Shown here piece after piece: positions 36,965 to 45,586 of a stretch of DNA of 64,000 nt. The notes under the pieces are model-generated. The model was given only the letters and a program-made list of their open reading frames with translations. It was not told where the DNA came from and made no database searches. How positions within the stretch are numbered: the stretch's first letter is position 1; every line of letters begins with the position of its first letter. A program made the translations under genes and the position numbers. The DNA comes from Thiohalomonas sp963783235 (GTDB lineage Bacteria > Pseudomonadota > Gammaproteobacteria > Thiohalomonadales > Thiohalomonadaceae), in the NCBI GenBank assembly GCA_963783235.1, contig CAWAMN010000001.1, positions 434,001-498,000 on the forward strand, given 5' to 3'.

Positions 36965-38157
36965 TGGTAACCCGCCCGTCGGCGATGATCCTTGATGGCA
37001 ATGAAAGGAGTGCTCTCGCAGCAACCCGGGCGCTTGGACGGCGTGGATTCCGTGTGGTCGTGGGGGATTCTAAGCCCCGGTGCCTGGCTGGTGTATCCCG
37101 CTATTGTGGGGCGGCGTTCAGTTATGTCTCACCGGATGAGAACCCCCGAGGGTTCATCCGGTCATTGAAAGAGCGCCTGGAGCTGGAAACGACTGACTAC
37201 CTCCTTCCCATGAGCGACTCGACGCTACCTCTGGTGCTCAGTGCCAAGGATGAATTGGCAAGTACCGTGCCTTTTGGCCCTCAGTCGGCATTCAGTACCT
37301 TGAGCCACAAGGGGGAGGTACTTCGGTTGGCTCAGGAAATGGGCGTGTCGGTGCCTGAAAGCCTTCAGATGGAACCCGGCGTCGACCTAAAACGGGTAAA
37401 TGACGCGATCGATGCATTAGGCGGGTTCCCCGTTGTTTTAAAGCCGTGTCGGTCGCGCGTCTGGTCAGGTACCCGGTATTTGGCCGGAAAGGTCAAATTC
37501 GTCTCCTCTCGGCGTGAGCTGGAAACGATTGTGGAATCGGACCTTGCATTTCGATATGGCTCATTTCTGGTGCAGGAAGTTATCGAAGGATACGGCGCCG
37601 GTCTTTTTGTTTTGTTCGATAAAGCTTCCGCTGCCGCATGGTTCTCCCATCGGCGAATACGGGAAAGGCCCCCGGCCGGCGGCGTCAGTACGTTCTCGGA
37701 AAGTACATCGCTCAGTGCACCGTTACAGAGCGCCGCGGAAAAAATTTTAAGGCGGACAGGATGGCAGGGACCGGCGATGGTCGAATTCAAGGTCGCGCCG
37801 GATGGCGTCCCCTATTTAATGGAAATCAATGCCAGGTTCTGGGGCTCGCTGCAGCTGGCCATCGATGCCGGAATCGACTTCCCGTATTTGAGCTGCGCTC
37901 AGTCCGGAAAAAGTGGCGAACATTTTGAGCGGGTGGTAAGTGAATATGAGGTCGGCACCCGCAACAGGTGGTTTCTGGGTGACGTCGATCATCTCTATCT
38001 GATGCTTCGGGGCCGTGCGAGGCTTTCGAAGAAACTCGATTCCGTGAGGGCGTTTGTCACGACAATCAGCGATCGTCGAAGCCGCAACGAAGTTTTTCGT
38101 CTAGCGGATATCAGGCCAGGGCTTCTTGAGCTCGTGCAATATGTCGGGCGACATTAG
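36964..38157 (+). CDS. ATP-grasp carboxylate-amine ligase-like protein
   Basis: 397 residues from the ATG at 36964 (a GTG lies one codon before). The N-terminal Rossmann-like part begins AMILDGNERSALAATRALGRRG. The ATP-grasp core has FPVVLKPCRSRVWSGTRYLAG (nucleotide-binding Lys), FLVQEVIEGYGAGLFVLF and the metal site MVEFKVAPDGVPYLMEINARFWGS (about 270-293, Glu and Asn). Such enzymes join a carboxylate to an amine with ATP. In this locus it may attach an amino acid to a uronic acid; the substrate is inference. Confidence 0.78.
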   Translation: MVTRPSAMILDGNERSALAATRALGRRGFRVVVGDSKPRCLAGVSRYCGAAFSYVSPDENPRGFIRSLKERLELETTDYLLPMSDSTLPLVLSAKDELASTVPFGPQSAFSTLSHKGEVLRLAQEMGVSVPESLQMEPGVDLKRVNDAIDALGGFPVVLKPCRSRVWSGTRYLAGKVKFVSSRRELETIVESDLAFRYGSFLVQEVIEGYGAGLFVLFDKASAAAWFSHRRIRERPPAGGVSTFSESTSLSAPLQSAAEKILRRTGWQGPAMVEFKVAPDGVPYLMEINARFWGSLQLAIDAGIDFPYLSCAQSGKSGEHFERVVSEYEVGTRNRWFLGDVDHLYLMLRGRARLSKKLDSVRAFVTTISDRRSRNEVFRLADIRPGLLELVQYVGRH

Positions 38158-38274
38158 CAACTGGTTAAACAAAGGGGATCGGCCGCGCGCCGAGCATCGG
38201 TGCGTAGCCTCCACCTCCATTAACCGAATTCACATCATCGGGTCTGCCGTGGCCTCTGGCGGTTTTAGTGATCA

Positions 38275-39414
38275 TCATGTCGAGACAGCGGCTTCCGACC
38301 CCACAGGGAGACCGAGAACCTCGAAATAGAAGCCGCGCAGATGGCGGTAATAGGCACCTGCACCAAATTCAATAGAACGGTTTTTCCCGCGCTCGCCCAA
38401 GCGCTGGCGCAGGTCCGGATCCTTCAGTAAACGTTCAAGGCTGTCCGCCAGTCCATCGACATCCTCGGGCTCGAATAACAGCCCGTCAACGTTTGGTTCA
38501 ATAATCTGCGGGATACCGCCGACCCGTGGGCCAATCCTGGGCTTGCCTGCGGTCATCGCCTCGATCAGGAAACGGCCCATGCCCTCGGTTCTGGAGGCAA
38601 GTACACAAATCCCTGAGCCTCTTATGTGTTCCGGCATATCACGGTGGTGAACGGCTTGGTGAAACTCGATCCGGGGGTGACCGGCAATATGCCGGTCCAG
38701 TAAGGTGCGGTCCGGGTACCATCCCAGGATCTTCAGGCGCCAATCGGGATAGGAATCCGAGATCTTCCTGAAGGCGGCAATCAGGATGTCAACGCCCTTT
38801 ACGTAAAAGGGGAATCCGGCCAGGAGAACCACTTTCTCTTCAGGGCCTCCTGAAAACCCTTGCAAATTGATGTGATTATGAAAGCACGAGACTTTCTGGC
38901 TCCTTCGAAGAGCGTTCCGGAAGGGTTCCAACTGACCTGGATAGAGCGTTTTGATGCCTGAGCAACGTCGTAAAACGAAGCGGATAATGAATTCGTAGAG
39001 GCTTTTTCTGAGGCTCGCCTTCCTTCCCGAAACCTCGTCGACATACTGGATGTCTTCGGCATAATCGCCATTCACTTCCGTGACCATTTTTGCCCGCAGA
39101 ATTCGAGCGGCGGCAATCCCCAGCATTCCGCTCTTTATCGGATCATAGGAAACTACCAAATCGACCGGTTCACCTTTAATCCGCTTTTTCAAGGCAGTGC
39201 CGATCACAAACAGTGCGAAACGGAGATTCACGGCCCGGTTGCGATGAATAGTCTGTAATCGGAACGAATCGTAGTGCCTGACTTCATTTTTGACGCCGGT
39301 TGTGAGCACATTGCCTTTGAAATCCTGAGATAGCAACGCCAATCGTTCTCCGAATTCATGATCGAGGTCGTATTTCGGACCAGGGAATAGAAGAAGGATG
39401 GAATGCTTCGCCAT
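38275..39414 (-). CDS. Glycosyltransferase family 4
   Basis: 379 residues. The N-terminal domain starts ILLLFPGPKYDLDHEFGERLALL. The donor half has VVLLAGFPFYVKGVDILIAA, WRLKILGWYPDRTLLD, VLASRTEGMGRFLIEAMTAGK and RVGGIPQIIEPNVDGLLF. The EGMGRFLIE stretch gives the expected EX7E motif. It is convergent with the ATP-grasp gene, with 117 featureless bases between them, and is followed upstream by the deacetylase on the same strand. Confidence 0.86.
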   Translation of the reverse strand: MAKHSILLLFPGPKYDLDHEFGERLALLSQDFKGNVLTTGVKNEVRHYDSFRLQTIHRNRAVNLRFALFVIGTALKKRIKGEPVDLVVSYDPIKSGMLGIAAARILRAKMVTEVNGDYAEDIQYVDEVSGRKASLRKSLYEFIIRFVLRRCSGIKTLYPGQLEPFRNALRRSQKVSCFHNHINLQGFSGGPEEKVVLLAGFPFYVKGVDILIAAFRKISDSYPDWRLKILGWYPDRTLLDRHIAGHPRIEFHQAVHHRDMPEHIRGSGICVLASRTEGMGRFLIEAMTAGKPRIGPRVGGIPQIIEPNVDGLLFEPEDVDGLADSLERLLKDPDLRQRLGERGKNRSIEFGAGAYYRHLRGFYFEVLGLPVGSEAAVST

Positions 39415-39430
39415 TGAGATACTCCATTTT

Positions 39431-40543
39431 CTAGCGCTTCAAGCAGGCCAAATTAAAGCGAAACAGCGAGGTTGATGTCCCTATACCTTGGTGTATTCCA
39501 ATACGCGCGATGCGGTATGGGTCCGCACGGTTGCTGTTGCAACCATGAATGGTGGTACAGGCGCCCGAATAGTGCTTTCTGACAAGCTCTTCCGCCTCAC
39601 TGGACCGGTCGCCGTTGGGGTAGCAGAAAAGGGGCGGTTTCACTCCTGTTTCCCGAGTGATTCGCGCGCCCGAATCCACAATTTCGTTCGATAGCGAGGA
39701 TCTCGAAAGCGTAGCATTGAGGCGCTGATGTGTCCTTGTGTGGGAGCCCAGCTCGACAAGGCCGGAGGTCGCCATGCGTCGGACTTCTTCCCAGGATAGG
39801 AGTAATCGTGTTTTCGGCTGACCGAGTCCGGTGATGTTTTCAGCTGTCTCTATCCTCCGTCGGATGCGGGCGTCGGATAGCGACTTGGCGATAACAATCG
39901 CCCGGTTTATGGCTGAACGGGTCAAATGATTGGTGTCGGCGTTTCCCGGCAGGAGCTCTCGAATTCCGTTGAGATCGGGGTTGCAGCGTATGTCGGCGTG
40001 TTTCTCCACGATTAACCGGCTAAGCCGTTCAGGCCAGAACCACCGGTTCGTTCCGATGTAATCGGTTGCAAGGAAAAGGGTTGCAGGTATGTCAAAGTGC
40101 GCGAGCAAAGGAAAAGCGTGCTCGTAGTTATCGGCCCACCCGTCATCGAACGTGACCGCCACTGCGCTTTTGGGCAGTGGACGGCCCGACTGTGCCTGTT
40201 CAATCCAATCGGAAAGGTGCAGCAGGGTGTGGTGCTTCCTGAGAGTATCGAGCTGACGTGTGAAGGCGGTTGTGGAGACAGCCATGCCCGGCTCAACAGT
40301 AGGGTGCTCGAGTTCGTGAGGTGCCAGCACGCGGTGATACATCAGAACGATGAGCCGCGGAGGCCCGAACGGACGCCGATCCAGGCCCGTAGCCGAAACT
40401 ACCGATCCGATGGAGTGCTTGATAAGTCGTTTCAGAACCAACCTTGGGTTTCCGTGGGTAAGTCCGAATAGAGATTGAATCCGGGTGCAGAGAAAATAGT
40501 CACTCGCTAAAGCACCGAACAGGTTACGTGGGGGTGGCTGCAA
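39431..40543 (-). CDS. Polysaccharide deacetylase (NodB/PgaB-type)
   Basis: Up to 370 residues from a TTG at 40543. That start lies inside the arm of a palindromic repeat, so the first 30-40 residues are doubtful; a TTG at 40441 is an alternative. Core motifs are LIVLMYHRVL, TFDDGWADNYEHAFP (motif 1, Asp-Asp) and ELGSHTRTHQRLN (motif 2, His pair), with PLFCYPNGD as motif 3. It removes N-acetyl groups from the polymer or precursor. Same strand as the GT4 gene downstream (16-base gap). Confidence 0.82.
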   Translation of the reverse strand: MQPPPRNLFGALASDYFLCTRIQSLFGLTHGNPRLVLKRLIKHSIGSVVSATGLDRRPFGPPRLIVLMYHRVLAPHELEHPTVEPGMAVSTTAFTRQLDTLRKHHTLLHLSDWIEQAQSGRPLPKSAVAVTFDDGWADNYEHAFPLLAHFDIPATLFLATDYIGTNRWFWPERLSRLIVEKHADIRCNPDLNGIRELLPGNADTNHLTRSAINRAIVIAKSLSDARIRRRIETAENITGLGQPKTRLLLSWEEVRRMATSGLVELGSHTRTHQRLNATLSRSSLSNEIVDSGARITRETGVKPPLFCYPNGDRSSEAEELVRKHYSGACTTIHGCNSNRADPYRIARIGIHQGIGTSTSLFRFNLACLKR

Positions 40544-40634
40544 ATCATTGATTTTGGGGACGCCGTAAATACATCACATCCCTGTAGGCTCGACGGCCGC
40601 ATCCCTGCGGCCGACGCCCCAATTTCAATGATTT
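40542..40634. repeat. Palindromic intergenic element, copy 2
   Basis: Outer arms AAATCATTGATTTTGGGG (40542-40559) and 40617-40634 pair at 16 of 18 bases. The inner part has CATCCCTGTAGGCTCG (40576-40591) and the hairpin CGGCCGC-ATCCCT-GCGGCCG. The inner part is shared with 28041-28144, but the outer arms are unrelated in sequence. Confidence 0.7.
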
Positions 40635-40970
40635 ACGCCCTCCAAGTTTTTATCTGTTCGGTGCTCTAGTCCCTGATGTGATGGTGTATCAATATGGTAG
40701 ATGTCCGCTTGTCTGTTCGCTACTTTGGCGATAGTGGACGATAGCCGCGGGCGTCGCGCTGTCTCTACCGAGAGAATACGGGAGCAACCCTGGTTATGGC
40801 TCCGGCGCTGCGGCTTATTCGAAGCGCTTCCCGTTGTTTGCGTGGCCTATGAAATAGAGCTATACGTGATGATGTATTTGGCAGTAACTCGTCCTGAAAC
40901 GCTTTGCGGTTTGGTGAGGTGAAACTCAAATTCCAGACCGGCTAGGCATCGAATCACAAGGAAAAGGTTC
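40635..40970. other. Non-coding region before the chain-length determinant
   Basis: About 336 bases. One 73-codon frame (40701-40922) is open but has no ribosome-binding site or recognisable similarity, so I do not call it. The region should carry the promoter for the chain-length operon, but I see no clear -10/-35 or -24/-12 pair. Confidence 0.4.
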
Positions 40971-42518
40971 GTGAACGAAATCTATCAGCAGGTCGTTGTA
41001 TACGCGCGGGAAGCCCTGAGGTATCGGTGGCAGGCACTGGCAACTATCTGGCTGATTGCTGTGGCTGGCTGGATTGTTGTCGGCTCCATGCCCAACCAAT
41101 ATTCGGCGCAAGCGAAGGTTTATATCGATACGGATACGATCTTGAAGCCTTTGCTCCAGGGGCTATCCGTGGAGACCCCCAGTGTGAACGAACGACTCGG
41201 TGCGATGACCCGGATTCTGTTGAGCCGGCCCAATCTGGAGGATGTGGCCAAAAGAGTGGGTGTCGCCGATGCGGCGGAGTCGCCGGCAGAATATGAGAAA
41301 GCCCTCATCAGTCTCGGGCGCTCTATCGAAATCGAAGCCACACAGAGCGCAAACAATCCTCAAGAGGCGCCTGATATTTACACGATTACCGCCAGTCACG
41401 GCGAACCAAAGACGGCCAAGAAAATAGTCGTTGCGCTCTTGGAAACCTTCATGAAGAAGACAAAGGGCGACGCCCGTCACAATTCGGAGGTAGCCAACAA
41501 GTTCCTGACTCAACAGATAGAGGTTTACCAACAAAAGCTGCTTGCAGCGGAGAAGCGGGTTCAAGAATTCAAGCAGAAGCATGTTGACGTGTTGCCGGAT
41601 CAGAGCGGCTCCTATTTTCAACGCTTACAGCAGGCCAGAGGGGCGCTTTCAGAAGCCGAGTTGGACCTGCGGCAGGCTAAACGTCGCCGGGATGAACTGG
41701 AATTGCAGTTGGACAAGGCAAAGGAGATGCGTGTGATTATCGGTCCGGATGGTCAGCCGGTAAGAACGCCTTTGGAAGAGAGGATTATGGCGCTCGAAAG
41801 CCGTCTGGATGAGCTGTCACTAAAATACACAAAGTTCCACCCGGACTACAGGGAGGCGAAAGCGACTCTTGAGGAACTCAAGCGCCAGCGGGGGGAGAAC
41901 GACCAAGGAGCGGGAGCGAATCCGGTCGTCCAGCAACTCCAACTGACCCTGGGTGAAGCTGAAGCCGAGGTTGCCTCGCTGCAGGTGAAGCGGGATGAAT
42001 ATGCAAACCGGGTTGAGGCCCTGCGTAAGCAGACAAAAACACTTCCTCAGGTCGAAGCAAAACTGCAGCGGCTGACGCGCGACTACAATGTTCACAAGGA
42101 TCGCTATGACGCTTTGCTGGAAAGAATGGAGGCAGCCAAGATATCGGATGACGTCGGAAAAACCGGGGAAAAGGTCAAATTCAAAATTATTAATCCGCCC
42201 CGGGAACCGGTGCTTCCTTCAACGCCCGATCGACCGATACTCAACAGCCTGGTCCTGATGGCATCGCTTGGCGCCGGCGTCGGGTTAGCGGCCGTCCTGT
42301 CTCAGGTGCGACCGGCAATCTACACACGCAGTATGCTGGAGGAAATCGGGGGCATGGAGGTCATCGGCAGTGTCTCGATGATTTGGAGTCCGGAGTACAA
42401 AAAGCAGATAAAGCGGGAGCGCTGGTTCATGGGACTTGCTTTACTGGCACTATTTCTCGCGTTTGGTGCCGTGACGATCACCCAGTTGGGCATGGTTGTG
42501 ACCCCTCCGGGAGGCTAG
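40971..42518 (+). CDS. Polysaccharide chain-length determinant, Wzz/XrtA-type
   Basis: 515 residues from a GTG at 40971 with AAGGAAAAGG upstream. An N-terminal membrane segment (about residues 23-42, ATIWLIAVAGWIVVGSM) is followed by the Wzz domain (QYSAQAKVYIDTDTILKPLL) and long coiled-coil helices (about 170-390). Then come the PxxP-like FKIINPPREPVLPSTPDRP and a second membrane segment, with a third near the end. It lacks any kinase domain; the partner kinase is at 13996-14883. It fits the XrtA chain-length family (TIGR03007) and heads a new plus-strand operon. Confidence 0.88.
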   Translation: MNEIYQQVVVYAREALRYRWQALATIWLIAVAGWIVVGSMPNQYSAQAKVYIDTDTILKPLLQGLSVETPSVNERLGAMTRILLSRPNLEDVAKRVGVADAAESPAEYEKALISLGRSIEIEATQSANNPQEAPDIYTITASHGEPKTAKKIVVALLETFMKKTKGDARHNSEVANKFLTQQIEVYQQKLLAAEKRVQEFKQKHVDVLPDQSGSYFQRLQQARGALSEAELDLRQAKRRRDELELQLDKAKEMRVIIGPDGQPVRTPLEERIMALESRLDELSLKYTKFHPDYREAKATLEELKRQRGENDQGAGANPVVQQLQLTLGEAEAEVASLQVKRDEYANRVEALRKQTKTLPQVEAKLQRLTRDYNVHKDRYDALLERMEAAKISDDVGKTGEKVKFKIINPPREPVLPSTPDRPILNSLVLMASLGAGVGLAAVLSQVRPAIYTRSMLEEIGGMEVIGSVSMIWSPEYKKQIKRERWFMGLALLALFLAFGAVTITQLGMVVTPPGG

Positions 42519-42596
42519 TGCACCCGAACGAGCGGCAGTATCCGTGTGGTGCTTTTGGCTAGGTATTCAAACGTTCGATAGGGGAGATGGCGGTCA

Positions 42597-43580
42597 GTGG
42601 TCAAGGAGCGACCTGTCAATGCGATGAGCGTCGATGTGGAGGACTATTTCCACGTCTCTGCGTTTCGTCACGTAGTGAGACGGCAGGACTGGGACAGTCT
42701 ACCGGCTAGAGTCGAACAAAATACCGATAAGCTGCTTGAGATATTTGATGGTCACTCGATAAGAGCGACCTTCTTTATTCTCGGATGGGTGGCGGAGAGG
42801 TTTCCCAATCTTGTCAGGCGTATCACCGATGGCGGGCATGAAATTGCATGCCACGGACAAAATCATTCGCTCATTTATGAGCAGCACCCCAGAACTTTTG
42901 TCGAGGAGACCCTCCGGGCTAAAACGGTCCTGGAGGATCAGGCGCAACGGGCGGTTATCGGATACCGGGCGGCCAGTTGGTCAGTAACCTCAAGATCGCT
43001 ATGGGCGCTCGATAAACTGCACGAACTCGGCTTCAAGTACGATTCCAGTATCTTTCCTGTGCAAAGAGATTTGTACGGGATCCCGGAATCCTCACGAGAG
43101 GTGCATGAACGTCAGACAAAAAGCGGTCCACTTATCGAATTCCCACCTGCCACGACTCCCTTGATGAATCGAAATATTCCGATGGCAGGAGGCGGCTATT
43201 TCCGACTCTATCCATATTGGCTTACCCGGGCGGGATTGCGTCGGATCAATCAAATCGGAGCGCGTAGTTTCATTTTCTATATTCATCCATGGGAAATAGA
43301 TCCGGAGCAACCGCGGCTGAGAGCCAGTGTCAAATCACGGGTCCGGCATTATCTCAATCTGAAACGATGCGAACGGCGCCTGCGCCATTTGATTGAAGAT
43401 TTCCGGTTTGACACCGCAGAGAGCGTGCTGGCAAAACTCGGTGTTCTGGACCTCCATGGCGAAACGAGCATGGTTACTTCATATGATGCAGTTGCACGTG
43501 AACAGCATGAAGCCGTCGGAAAGAGTGGAAATTGGCCGAAACAGTCAGACCATCTGCAAACGCGCGAGCGATTTCGATGA
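42597..43580 (+). CDS. XrtA-type polysaccharide deacetylase (DUF3473)
   Basis: 327 residues from a GTG at 42597 with GGGGAG about ten bases upstream. The N-terminus AMSVDVEDYFHVSAF is the hallmark of this subgroup, with motif 1 Asp and the HGQNHSLIYEQHP His motif near residue 86. IGYRAASWSVT is motif 3. The C-terminal DUF3473 part has PMAGGGYFRLYPYWLTR and FYIHPWEIDPEQP. It matches the PEP-CTERM-associated deacetylase family (TIGR03006). The 3' end overlaps the next gene by about 56 bases. Confidence 0.88.
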   Translation: MVKERPVNAMSVDVEDYFHVSAFRHVVRRQDWDSLPARVEQNTDKLLEIFDGHSIRATFFILGWVAERFPNLVRRITDGGHEIACHGQNHSLIYEQHPRTFVEETLRAKTVLEDQAQRAVIGYRAASWSVTSRSLWALDKLHELGFKYDSSIFPVQRDLYGIPESSREVHERQTKSGPLIEFPPATTPLMNRNIPMAGGGYFRLYPYWLTRAGLRRINQIGARSFIFYIHPWEIDPEQPRLRASVKSRVRHYLNLKRCERRLRHLIEDFRFDTAESVLAKLGVLDLHGETSMVTSYDAVAREQHEAVGKSGNWPKQSDHLQTRERFR

Positions 43581-44589
43581 AACGGAAATCCAAAGATGGA
43601 ATGACTTTGGAAAAAGCCATGAGAGGGGGTCGCTTTATCATCAACTTGACTGGGGACGCCTGATCGAGCGCGTATTCGGTCACAAGACCCGGTACTGGAT
43701 GCACACGAATGAGTCAGGTGAGCTGGCCGGTATACTTCCTCTTGTCGAGATCCGGAGCTGGATGTTCGGAACCTATCAGGTGTCACTGCCTTTCCTGAAT
43801 TACGGTGGGGCTTTGGGCAGGGACGCGAAGGTCGAGAAGCACCTGATGCGAGAGGCGTGGATGCATGGCAAACAGCGCGGCATAGGACACATAGAATTTC
43901 GCGATGCGATCCAAAGGGCCGACGAGTTACCGTTCAGAACGGACAAAGTGGCTATGCTCAGAGCTTTACCGAGTGATGCGGATAAACTCTGGGGCGAACT
44001 GGCAGGGAAGCTGAGATCACAGATCCGCCGTCCGATTCGGGAGGGAGCGCAATTTATACTCGGAGGCCGGGAGAAACTCGACGATTTTTATCGAGTGTTT
44101 TCGCGAAACATGAGGGATTTGGGAACGCCGGTCTACCCAAAATGGTTTTTTGACGAGATTTTTCAAAGTTTTGAAACAAACGCATCATTAGGGATTGTCT
44201 ACATAAAGGGTAAACCGGTCGCCGCCGGGTTGCTGCTTTTCGACGGCGACACGATGGAAATTCCATGGGCGTCATCGCTTCGTGAATACAACCGCCTGGG
44301 CGTCAATATGCTGCTTTACTGGAATGTCCTATCGGAAGCCGTCCATATCGGGGCAACGTGGTTTGACTTCGGACGCTCCACGGTTGAAAGCGGTACTTAC
44401 CGATTTAAACGGCAATGGGGAGCGCAGCCAAAACAGCTTTACTGGAGCTATGCGCTTCCCGACGGAAAAGAACTTCCAAATCTCACGCCTCAAAACCGGA
44501 AGTTCGAGTATGCCATTGCGATTTGGAAACGTCTGCCAGTGAGTTTTGCTAACCGACTAGGTCCCGGGATCGTAAAAAACCTGCCGTAA
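43525..44589 (+). CDS. FemAB-family XrtA-associated acyltransferase
   Basis: 354 residues from the GTG at 43525 (GGAAAG just before it); an ATG at 43507 is the alternative and would add six residues. Two GNAT-like halves of the FemAB fold are visible: RGSLYHQLDWGRLIERVFGHKT in the first; GKPVAAGLLLFDGDTMEIPWASSLREYNRLGVNMLLYW and WFDFGRSTVESGTYRFKRQWGA in the second. It resembles TIGR03019. FemAB enzymes add amino acids from tRNA in other systems; here the donor is unknown. It overlaps the deacetylase gene, so the pair is co-translated. Confidence 0.82.
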   Translation: MEIGRNSQTICKRASDFDETEIQRWNDFGKSHERGSLYHQLDWGRLIERVFGHKTRYWMHTNESGELAGILPLVEIRSWMFGTYQVSLPFLNYGGALGRDAKVEKHLMREAWMHGKQRGIGHIEFRDAIQRADELPFRTDKVAMLRALPSDADKLWGELAGKLRSQIRRPIREGAQFILGGREKLDDFYRVFSRNMRDLGTPVYPKWFFDEIFQSFETNASLGIVYIKGKPVAAGLLLFDGDTMEIPWASSLREYNRLGVNMLLYWNVLSEAVHIGATWFDFGRSTVESGTYRFKRQWGAQPKQLYWSYALPDGKELPNLTPQNRKFEYAIAIWKRLPVSFANRLGPGIVKNLP

Positions 44590-44674
44590 TTGGTCAAAAT
44601 GACTGTTCGAGTCGCTTTTCTTCCAGGAAGGAATGTAAAAACCACGATGAATATGGGCTCGGGGCAAAAAAACT

Positions 44675-45571
44675 ATGGATAAGTCCGTCAGTGTAGTGAT
44701 TCCAACTCACAACATGGAAAAGCATATCGCCGCAGCGGTCACGTCGGCTCTGGAGCAAACTTATCCAATAACAGAAGTCGTTGTCGTTGATGACGGATCG
44801 ACCGACGGTACTCCTCAAGTGATGAAGCAGTTTGAGGAGGATGAACGGGTAAAGTATTTCCGACGATCCAGAATGGGGCAGGGAAGGGCACGGAATCTCA
44901 CGCTGCAACTGGCAGAGAGCGATTTTGTCGCGTTTTTGGATGCAGACGATCTCTGGGATAGGGAAAAGCTGGAAAAACAAATTCCACTTTTTGACGGGGA
45001 TCCGAATATCGGCGTTGTTTACAGCGACGCGGTCGTTATGGCTGAGAATGGGGAGGTGGTGTCGCGTCCGGAGATACGACGATATTCCGGAAACATCACA
45101 CGGAGGCTATTTGAAGGTAACTTCATTCCCATGTCTTCGGCCGTCGGCCGTAAAAGGTGTCTGGACTCGGTTGGCGGGTTTTCCGAAAGCCTGAATATGG
45201 GTTTGGACTATGACCTCTGGTTACGGGTCTCAGCGGTATGTACGTTTGTTTATGTGCCGGAACCCCTGATGATGTGGCGGCGATGGGAAGGTCAAACCTG
45301 TTCAAATAACTTCAAAGGTCGGCATGAGTCCGACCTCACGATAAGAAAGCGATTTGTTGAGCAGTTTCCGCGCATTGTTCCGGAGAAACTGATCAGAAGA
45401 ACAGAAGCTATGTCATACCTGCAACGCGGTATTAATTACTTTCATCTCGAAAGAAACCGCGTTGCGGCGGCAATGGATTTCCTCACGGCGCTGAGGCGGC
45501 AGCCTGGATTGACGGGGGCCTGGAAGGGCCTGGTGAAGTGTATTCTTCCGACGGCCCAACGCGGTAGTTAA
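44675..45571 (+). CDS. Glycosyltransferase family 2
   Basis: 298 residues. GT-A motifs are VSVVIPTHNMEKHIAAAV, VVVVDDGSTDGTPQVM, GQGRARNLTL and FLDADDLWDREKLEKQ, followed by NMGLDYDLWLRV in the catalytic-base region. The C-terminus is helical with basic residues. The sugar is not predictable. It lies 15 bases before the amidotransferase gene. Confidence 0.87.
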   Translation: MDKSVSVVIPTHNMEKHIAAAVTSALEQTYPITEVVVVDDGSTDGTPQVMKQFEEDERVKYFRRSRMGQGRARNLTLQLAESDFVAFLDADDLWDREKLEKQIPLFDGDPNIGVVYSDAVVMAENGEVVSRPEIRRYSGNITRRLFEGNFIPMSSAVGRKRCLDSVGGFSESLNMGLDYDLWLRVSAVCTFVYVPEPLMMWRRWEGQTCSNNFKGRHESDLTIRKRFVEQFPRIVPEKLIRRTEAMSYLQRGINYFHLERNRVAAAMDFLTALRRQPGLTGAWKGLVKCILPTAQRGS

Positions 45572-45586
45572 AGGGATGTGCCACGT

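Noticed and set aside
40701..40922. A 73-codon frame before the chain-length determinant
   Set aside because: No ribosome-binding site, no similarity that I recognise, and it sits in a repeat-bearing intergenic region.
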